NCBI GenBank assembly: GCA_014874485.1
Contig: JADBJK010000075.1
Coordinates: 1-64,000, forward strand
From: Chloroflexota bacterium
GTDB taxonomy: Bacteria; Chloroflexota; Anaerolineae; DTLA01
Length of the DNA: 64,000 bases
Direction: 5' to 3'
Below the pieces are notes generated by a model. That model was not told the origin of the DNA. It saw only the letters and a list, made by a program, of their open reading frames with translations, and searched no databases. Position numbers and translations under genes: made by a program. Within the stretch, counting starts at the first letter, position 1. Each line of letters starts with the position of its first letter. Positions 58,911-64,000 of the stretch are shown piece after piece.

Positions 58911-59687
58911 CTACCGCAGGCGCACGAGGGCCGCGAACCGCCCGGTGCGGCCGCCATCGCCCCGATGGGAGAAGAACTCGTCGTTGTGGCAGGCGGTGCA
59001 GATGTGGGCGACTTCTACATGGCCCACGCCCGCGTCCACGAGTTGCCTTCGGTTCATCTCCCACAAATCCGCGTGGAGTACACCGTTGCGCCGCGCGATG
59101 TAGGCTGCTGCGTCGGGCCACTGCGCGGTGATGGCCTGGCGGAAATCCTCGCCCACACGGTAGCAGCACGGGCCGATGGACGGGCCGATGCAGGCGAGGA
59201 TGTCGCCCGGGCGCGACCCGTACTGTTCGGCCATGCGGGCCACGCCGACGCCGGCGATGCCCGCAGCAGTCCCGCGCCAGCCCGCGTGCACCAGCGCCAC
59301 AGCCCGCCGCACCGGGTCGTACAGGATAATAGGGACGCAATCGGCGAAGCGCAGGAACAGGGCGACCGACTCGGCGGACATGAGGCCGTCGGTGGCGGGG
59401 ATGACCTGGCCGCCGTGCCGCGCGCCCACAGGCGCGACAGCGGCGCTGTGCACCTGATAGCACGTAACCACCTCGTCGGGCGAGAGGCCCATCTCGGCGA
59501 AGACGATGCGGCGATTCTCGTGGACGGCGGCGGGGTCGTCGCCGACGGTCGCGCCCACGTTCAGCGACGCGAAGGGGGGCTTGCTGAGGCCGCCCAGGCG
59601 CGTGAATACGGCGTGGTCCACCCCGCGCTGCGCCGCGAGGGTCTCAAACCGATAGTAGAGCAGTCCATTCCTGCGAATGGGTATCAT
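58911..59687 (-). CDS. pgeF: PgeF/YfiH-type peptidoglycan-editing (multicopper-oxidase-fold) protein
   Basis: A 258-residue protein. Diagnostic segments are 'TRLGGLSKPPFASLNVG', 'VTCYQVHSAAVAPV', 'RFADCVPIILYDP', 'ALVHAGWRGTAAGI' and 'ACIGPSIGPCCYRVG', which place the zinc-binding Cys and two His of the YfiH/LACC1 fold. Family members have purine-nucleoside or related activities, and PgeF of E. coli removes faulty muropeptides; the older name polyphenol oxidase or laccase is misleading. It begins the four-gene minus-strand run, next to repeat copy 4. Confidence 0.95.
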   Translation of the reverse strand: MIPIRRNGLLYYRFETLAAQRGVDHAVFTRLGGLSKPPFASLNVGATVGDDPAAVHENRRIVFAEMGLSPDEVVTCYQVHSAAVAPVGARHGGQVIPATDGLMSAESVALFLRFADCVPIILYDPVRRAVALVHAGWRGTAAGIAGVGVARMAEQYGSRPGDILACIGPSIGPCCYRVGEDFRQAITAQWPDAAAYIARRNGVLHADLWEMNRRQLVDAGVGHVEVAHICTACHNDEFFSHRGDGGRTGRFAALVRLR

Positions 59688-59710
59688 GGTGCTCCTGTGC
59701 CCCTGGTGTG

Positions 59711-59897
59711 CTGACCACAGAGAAAGTTGCCTGTTGTCATTGCGAGCGAAGCGACGCCATCCAGTCGGCCCACGTGCGACGCACCTCCGAGGTGCGTCGC
59801 ACGTGCAGCCTCAGTAGGGACAATTCATGAATTGTCCCTACGGGCGCTGCGCGCTCTCGCAATGACACACCATCAAGAATCCCTGTGGCATAGTACT
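59711..59897. repeat. Composite repeat copy 4, flanked by 12-bp direct repeats
   Basis: Left end CTGACCACAGAGAAAGTTGC, right end ATCCCTGTGGCATAGTACT. Inside are TTGTCATTGCGAGCG, the GCGACGCACCTC hairpin, a perfect 28-bp palindrome at 59814-59841 (half GTAGGGACAATTCA) and CTCGCAATGACA. The sequence TGGTGTGCTGAC occurs at 59704-59715 and again at 59897-59908, on both sides of the element. From 59909 to 59994 no feature is seen. Confidence 0.88.
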
Positions 59898-59994
59898 GGT
59901 GTGCTGACAATGGCTTCGGGGCATAAGTCTATCACAATGCGGGGGGATGGGCAAGATGGGGGGCAGAAGCGGCGGGCGGGCCAGGATTCGCGCA

Positions 59995-60357
59995 TCACCC
60001 CCGTGGCGTGCGCCCATGCTCTTGGAGCACTCTCTCCAACTGCGCAATCAGCATCGGCACGTCTTCTTGGACTGTGCGCCAGATGACCGACAAATTCACC
60101 CCAAAATACTCATGGACGAGTTTGTCCCTGGTACCGGCGATTTCGCGCCACGGTATTTCTGGGTACTTCTCTCGCACATCCTGGGGAATTCTCCTCACCG
60201 CTTCCCCAATGAGTTCTATCGCCCGGATGACTGCATAGACGGTGCGTTCATCTGCAGCGAAATCATCAAACCCCATGCCCTGTACAAATGCAGAGGCCTT
60301 CCTGGCGTTTTCCAACATATCCTGAAGGTAGTCCCAGTGCGCCCGCCGAGGTCTCAT
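59995..60357 (-). CDS. hepT: HepT-like toxin (DUF86)
   Basis: A 120-residue HEPN protein with the RX4HXY motif in '[13 protein letters not shown]' near residue 75, the ribonuclease active-site signature, and '[15 protein letters not shown]' earlier. HepT cleaves RNA and is inactivated when MntA adds AMP to the motif Tyr. Its ATG overlaps the mntA stop as ATGA, so the pair is translated together, antitoxin first. All key residues are present. Confidence 0.92.
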   Translation of the reverse strand: MRPRRAHWDYLQDMLENARKASAFVQGMGFDDFAADERTVYAVIRAIELIGEAVRRIPQDVREKYPEIPWREIAGTRDKLVHEYFGVNLSVIWRTVQEDVPMLIAQLERVLQEHGRTPRG

Positions 60358-60659
60358 ATCGGTTTGGCCTCTTCCAGAATGTACTTGGCGATGGTCGGCT
60401 TCAGGCTGTCTTTCATCACCAAGTCCACCTTCACCCCTAAAGCGTCACTCAACTGGTTTTCCAGGGCAATGTAGCGGAACAAGGTCGGAGGCTCGTCAAA
60501 GGTAACCAGTAGGTCCAGGTCGCTGTTCTGATCCTCTTCGCCGCGAACAAACGAGCCGAAGACTTCCAGCGTGCGCACACGGTACTGTTCGCGCAACACC
60601 GGGAGCAATTCCCTGATCTTCGTTAGAAGAGCCTCTAGATTTTGTGATGGCTTGCTCAT
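60354..60659 (-). CDS. mntA: MntA-like minimal nucleotidyltransferase antitoxin
   Basis: A 101-residue nucleotidyltransferase with the motif [18 protein letters not shown] (about residues 34-51), containing GS, Arg and the two metal-binding Asp of the family, and a third Asp in 'VKVDLVM'. It probably AMPylates the HepT toxin encoded next. ATG 60659 starts 'MSKPSQNLE'; the longer frame to 60716 enters repeat copy 5. The module is complete, unlike the neighbouring hicBA. Confidence 0.9.
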   Translation of the reverse strand: MSKPSQNLEALLTKIRELLPVLREQYRVRTLEVFGSFVRGEEDQNSDLDLLVTFDEPPTLFRYIALENQLSDALGVKVDLVMKDSLKPTIAKYILEEAKPI

Positions 60660-60703
60660 GGTCTGATCCTGACGCGATGTCTCGGTCCCTCGCAAGACCT
60701 GCC

Positions 60704-60888
60704 AGTACTTGACCACAGAGAAAATTGCCTGTTGTCATTGCGAGCGAAGCGAAGCAATCTCCACGTGCGAGGCACCTCCGAGGTGCGTCGCACGTGCAGC
60801 CTCAGTAGGGACAATTCATGAATTGTCCCTACGGGCGCTGCGCACCCTCGCAATGACACACCATCAAGAATCCTTGTGGTAAAGTACT
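60704..60888. repeat. Composite repeat copy 5, best-preserved ends
   Basis: 185 bp, starting AGTACTTGACCACAG and ending with the inverted CTTGTGGTAAAGTACT, so about 15-bp imperfect terminal inverted repeats. Inside: TTGTCATTGCGAGCGAAGCG, the hairpin with one changed base, a perfect 28-bp palindrome at 60805-60832 and CTCGCAATGACA. This copy defines the family boundaries. Confidence 0.9.
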
Positions 60889-61173
60889 AGCGCCCACGGC
60901 GGCAGTTGAGCCGCTCGCGATTCGGCACAGGCATTCGGCTCACGCGACTCTTGTGCTTTACTCTAGCATAACTCCCGTTCTCGTGTCAAGGATTATCCGG
61001 CGGGGGTGCGGTTCAGTTGGGGGGCAAGGCTGCTGCAGATGTTCGGGCGTTCCCGCCAGAATTGAGATGCACCCGACGGAAGCGGCGGGACTGGGGGCCT
61101 ACGTGGGCGCATGTCGCCGTGCGCCGCACGTGGACTGCGCCCGCCGAGGTCTCCTACGTGCGGTCTGGGCTCC
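60889..61173. other. Gap without identifiable gene
   Basis: 285 bases of mixed composition (with an AT-richer patch near 60950-60990) between repeat copy 5 and the hicA remnant. Open frames here show no recognisable family and no ribosome site. Nothing supported is seen. Confidence 0.4.
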
Positions 61174-61399
61174 TCACAGCGACTTCAAGAACTCCTCCAC
61201 GCTGAGCCGCGCTTGCTTCAAAATGTGCGCCGGCGTGGAGCGCTTCACCGGACGGTGGGCAGGCACGATGATCTTCAGACCTCGTCCCCAATGCGCTTTG
61301 TAACCGGATGTGGCTGCCTCGCTGACGAACAACCGTCCAGCCGTCCCTCTGCAAAACGCGGACGATCTGGTGGTACGGCAGGCTGGGGACCTTGCTCAC
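61174..61399 (-). pseudogene. hicA: HicA toxin gene, frameshifted
   Basis: A HicA mRNA-interferase gene split between two frames. The first frame gives 'SKVPSLPYHQIVRVLQRDGW' and 'VVRQRGSHIR', including the catalytic His in 'GSHIR'. About base 61298-61306 the frame shifts; the next frame then continues 'YKAHWGRGLKIIVPAHRPVK' and 'RSTPAHILKQARLSVEEFLK', ending at TGA 61174-61176. One base removed, or two added, would give a normal HicA of about 75 residues. GTG 61399 overlaps the hicB stop (GTGA). The toxin is probably inactive unless this is a sequencing or assembly error. Confidence 0.85.
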
Positions 61400-61605
61400 A
61401 GTTCAATCTCCTGCACCATGGCCGTCTCCACCATCAGCGGGAGAAGGTCATCTTCCACGGATTCCAGGTACAGTTCAATTGCCTCTTGGATATTCTTCAG
61501 GGCTTCTTCTACCGTCTCCCCCTCGCTGATGCAGCCGGGCAAAGAAGGGACATAGACGGTATAGCCGCCCTCGTCGCTGGGTTCAAGCACGACTTTGAAG
61601 CGCAT
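61396..61605 (-). CDS. hicB: HicB-like antitoxin
   Basis: A 69-residue short HicB protein: 'MRFKVVLEPSDEGGYTVYVP', 'SLPGCISEGETVEEALKNIQ' and 'EAIELYLESVEDD'. It is the partly degraded RNase-H-like fold that binds and blocks HicA. It has no DNA-binding tail, as is common in short HicB forms. GAGGAGGAG lies seven to eight bases before ATG 61605. It precedes hicA with a 4-bp overlap. No gene is seen from 61606 to 61756. Confidence 0.92.
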   Translation of the reverse strand: MRFKVVLEPSDEGGYTVYVPSLPGCISEGETVEEALKNIQEAIELYLESVEDDLLPLMVETAMVQEIEL

Positions 61606-61756
61606 GAGGCTCTCCTCCTCTGTAGCCACCGCGAGCCGGTTGCTGAGGGGCACAACCCGCGGTTGCGGTTCAGCGCGGTGCGAAGGGCGCCCTATTTCCA
61701 CATGACCACAAGCGCACCTTCGCGTCAAGATGAGTCCTACGCGCGCACCTACAGGG

Positions 61757-64000
61757 CTACCGCACCGCGATGTGCCCGATTCGCAGGTGCTGGCCCTGGC
61801 CCAGGCGGGCCAGTTCGGCGTCCAGGATGGGCAGTGGGTCCAAAGTGAAGGCGTCGTACACCGTGAGGTACGCCGTGGCCTGCCCCGTCGCGCCCGCCGG
61901 AATCTCCAGCGTGTGCGGGTCGTCCACGGCCACACCGCGCGTCCACTTGAGCGTCGGGATCGCGCCCAGGGCGGGCGTGGTGTCGTGCTGCGCGTCCCAC
62001 GACCCGTCGTCGGCGGAGAGGGCCACCGACACGGAGTAGTCGTTGACCAGTGGCTTGAGGGCGACGAACTTCACCACAACGCGCACCGAATCGCCCGCCT
62101 TTGCCTCCGTGGGCAGGGCTTCCGCGCCCGCGAAGATCATCTCGCCGCCCAGGTTGACGTAGCGCGCGCCGGCGTAGAAGTGGGGCAGCATGGCCTCGTT
62201 GCCCCAGGCGCGGCCCCAGGGCCCCAGCGGCTGGAGCACGCGGCCCGCAACGTCGTGCAGGCGGACGGAGAGCCAACCCTCGCCATAGGGCACCGGCGTG
62301 GCCGACGTGAAATAGGCCGGGGCAGGCGGCACGTGGACGGTGCCCTGCGCGGCCAGTTCACCTGCGCGGAGGAACTGCACGGCGTAGTCGCCCGCGGGCA
62401 GGCCGTCGTTGCGCCAGTGCAGGTACAGCGCGCCCGACCCCGCCGCGTCCCAGTCCGCGCCCAGCAGCGTGAGCCCGCCCGCAAACCGCTGCACCATCGG
62501 GTGCAGGGTTACGGGGCGCTCGGTGGCGGGGCGCACGCGCACGTCGGCAACGGGCACGGCGTCGCGGCCGTCGGGCGTCTGCAATCGCCGCCAGCCATCG
62601 GGCAGGGTGATGTACGTGCCCGCGATGATGCGATAGTCGCCAGGGACGGCGGTGGGGAGGATGGACAGCCGGTGCTCATCCACCACCACCTCGCCCACTT
62701 GGTACAATCGCCCGTCGCGCGTGAGGTCGCTCTGGCCTAGCACCTGCCCCGCCGCATCCACCAGGTGGACGAAGAACGAGTAGTCGCGGTCCAGCGGCGC
62801 GACGGGTTGCCAGTAGACCCACAGGCGCAGTTCCTTGCCCGGCGCGGTCTCGCCCGCGCTGAGCCGGTAGCCGACGAGGCGAATCTTGCCATCAAAGACG
62901 GCATCCACGGGGACCACGCCGGGCGGCACGTCGCGCAAGGGCGCGTCCAGCACCTGCCAGCCGCCCTCGGTGCGGACGAAGCGGTAGGGCGTGGCCTTGT
63001 ACGCCTCAAACCAGTTGGTAACCACGACGGGGCCTTGGCCGAGTGCCTCGCCCATGCGCCGAATCCAGACGTCCTCGTTGGGCGTCGCGCCTTCGGGATA
63101 GACGTACACCACGCGCACGTCGGGCCGCGCGCCTTCCACGTGCTGGAGATACCAGAGCGGCGTGGCCCAGTGCCAGTTGGCGAGGACGGTCGCCTCGGCG
63201 GGCGCGGAGTCCAGCAGCGTTCGCGCCGTGCGCTCGGTGGAGTAGTCGCGGTGCAGCGCCTGAAAACTGGACGCGTTGGCGGCCCAGGGAGCGACGCACA
63301 GCGTCAGCACGGCCGCCGCGATGAGCGCCCGCAGCACCGACTGTCGCGATGCCCACGCCATTGCCTCGGCCAAGCCGATGCCCAGGAGCACCGCCAGCGC
63401 CACGTAGGACGGCATGAGATACTCCACCGTCTGGGGCGCGCGGTAGGTGATGGCGGTGGCCGTGTTGACCAGGAACACGCCCCCAACGAGCAGCCCCATC
63501 TTAGGACGCTTGACCAGGGCGAGGATGCCTGCCAGTGCCATCGCCACGGCCAGCGGTGCGCCGAACTCCATGCGCAGGATGTTCAGCCACACGCCGATGC
63601 GTCCGGGCAGCAGGTCGGCGCGGGCGAAGTAGAACATGTCGCCCTTGAACCCAGAGGCCAGGATGTGCTCCAGGAATCGGCGCACCGAGTCAATGGGCGT
63701 GGGGTCAAAGGGCGCGCCCGTGAGGCTTCGGATGGGCAGGTAGAGGAGCACCAGCAGCGACGCCGCGAACGCGCCTGCAGTGGCCAGCAGCCAGCGGGGG
63801 CGCTTGAGGAACTGCCGGTCGGCGACGAGCAGATAGGCCGCCAGGGGGACGAACAGCAGCCCCAGCGAGCCGTGATGCCCTACGGCGAGGCCCGCCGCGA
63901 CGGCCAGCGCGATGAGCCCCCTCTCGGATGGCCTCGCGCCGTATTCCAGCGCCAGCAGGAGCATGAGGGCCGTGAACAGGGCCATCAGCGCGCGGATGTT
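61757..64000 (-). CDS. DUF2723-like membrane glycosyltransferase, 5' end outside window
   Basis: At least 747 residues; the frame is open to the right edge, so the N-terminus is missing. Counting from the ATG at 63985, residues about 1-240 are polytopic membrane sequence with 'LAVGHHGSLGLLFVPLAAYL' and 'LPIRSLTGAPFDPTPIDSVR', typical of DUF2723 protein O-mannosyltransferase-like proteins, and 'FLEHILASGFKGDMF'. A soluble domain about 245-340 follows, then beta-sandwich modules including 'RLWVYWQPVAPLDRDYSFFV', similar to the tail of the 948-residue protein at 30661. The acidic catalytic loop would be outside the window. Probably transfers a sugar to exported proteins or polymers. Confidence 0.85.
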   Translation of the reverse strand, partial: NIRALMALFTALMLLLALEYGARPSERGLIALAVAAGLAVGHHGSLGLLFVPLAAYLLVADRQFLKRPRWLLATAGAFAASLLVLLYLPIRSLTGAPFDPTPIDSVRRFLEHILASGFKGDMFYFARADLLPGRIGVWLNILRMEFGAPLAVAMALAGILALVKRPKMGLLVGGVFLVNTATAITYRAPQTVEYLMPSYVALAVLLGIGLAEAMAWASRQSVLRALIAAAVLTLCVAPWAANASSFQALHRDYSTERTARTLLDSAPAEATVLANWHWATPLWYLQHVEGARPDVRVVYVYPEGATPNEDVWIRRMGEALGQGPVVVTNWFEAYKATPYRFVRTEGGWQVLDAPLRDVPPGVVPVDAVFDGKIRLVGYRLSAGETAPGKELRLWVYWQPVAPLDRDYSFFVHLVDAAGQVLGQSDLTRDGRLYQVGEVVVDEHRLSILPTAVPGDYRIIAGTYITLPDGWRRLQTPDGRDAVPVADVRVRPATERPVTLHPMVQRFAGGLTLLGADWDAAGSGALYLHWRNDGLPAGDYAVQFLRAGELAAQGTVHVPPAPAYFTSATPVPYGEGWLSVRLHDVAGRVLQPLGPWGRAWGNEAMLPHFYAGARYVNLGGEMIFAGAEALPTEAKAGDSVRVVVKFVALKPLVNDYSVSVALSADDGSWDAQHDTTPALGAIPTLKWTRGVAVDDPHTLEIPAGATGQATAYLTVYDAFTLDPLPILDAELARLGQGQHLRIGHIAVR

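Noticed and set aside
58911-59687. Laccase or multicopper polyphenol oxidase
   Set aside because: The protein has the YfiH/PgeF motifs and none of the multicopper-oxidase copper-binding HxH pairs.
60891-61848. Plus-strand frames at 60953 and 61111
   Set aside because: They run antisense through hicA/hicB and non-coding DNA, without recognisable domains.
1-64000. Prophage or integrative element suggested by the excisionase-like HTH and repeats
   Set aside because: No integrase, capsid, terminase, relaxase or tRNA attachment site is visible.

Overview
The window looks like a chromosomal segment of a high-GC bacterium, most likely a Chloroflexota member of the Anaerolineae type. This is an inference from gene content: a Tad pilus locus without an outer-membrane secretin, many YfhO/GT-C/DUF2723-like membrane proteins, Thr-Pro-rich secreted proteins with an 'LLPIVMR'-like C-terminus, no LPS genes, and dense short interspersed repeats with 'GTCATTGCGAG' ends. 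No rRNA, tRNA, CRISPR array, transposase or prophage is visible.

Layout. 1-4.8 kb: signalling genes (GGDEF/HD-GYP protein, small HTH protein, hybrid histidine kinase). 5-7.4 kb: a flavin-reductase-like protein and an asparagine-synthase-like protein. 7.7-12.7 kb (minus): lon, then an unknown membrane-anchored protein and an AlbA/Schlafen-type regulator in one overlapping unit. 12.8-14.7 kb: a NarL/DegU-type regulator with a DegS-like kinase whose ATP site looks degenerate. 15-20.8 kb (minus): a secreted BNR/sialidase-fold protein, a GlcD/GlcF-like oxidoreductase pair and a coiled-coil zinc-ribbon protein. 21.2-39.3 kb (plus): a large cell-surface cluster with five translationally coupled polytopic membrane proteins, a 948-residue glycosyltransferase-like protein, an MFS exporter, a lipoprotein, two GT2 glycosyltransferases and an HEXXH membrane protein.

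39.3-50.7 kb (minus): a Tad pilus locus read from the 48-residue Flp pilin (too short for routine ORF calling) through tadE, tadE, tadG, cpaB, cpaE, cpaF, tadB and tadC, then continuing by overlaps and 4-nt gaps into DUF192, comF, xseA and xseB. 51.4-56 kb: a 1537-residue secreted subtilase with its own consensus promoter and a ~460-nt leader, closed by a strong terminator. 56-60 kb (minus): a lipoprotein and the pgeF-yggS-yggT-yggU cluster. 60-61.6 kb (minus): two toxin-antitoxin modules, mntA-hepT and hicB-hicA, with hicA frameshifted. 61.8 kb to the right edge: a DUF2723-like protein running out of the window.

Non-coding space is dominated by repeats. At least five composite palindromic elements share outer ends like AGTACTT-ACCACA and inner ends GTCATTGCGAG; one is expanded into a 3 x 159 bp tandem array. 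There are also 28-30 bp perfect palindromes centred on ATTCATGAAT, a 5 x 17 bp minisatellite and a 2 x 72 bp repeat. A fragment of the ATTCATGAAT repeat lies in frame inside a membrane-protein gene.
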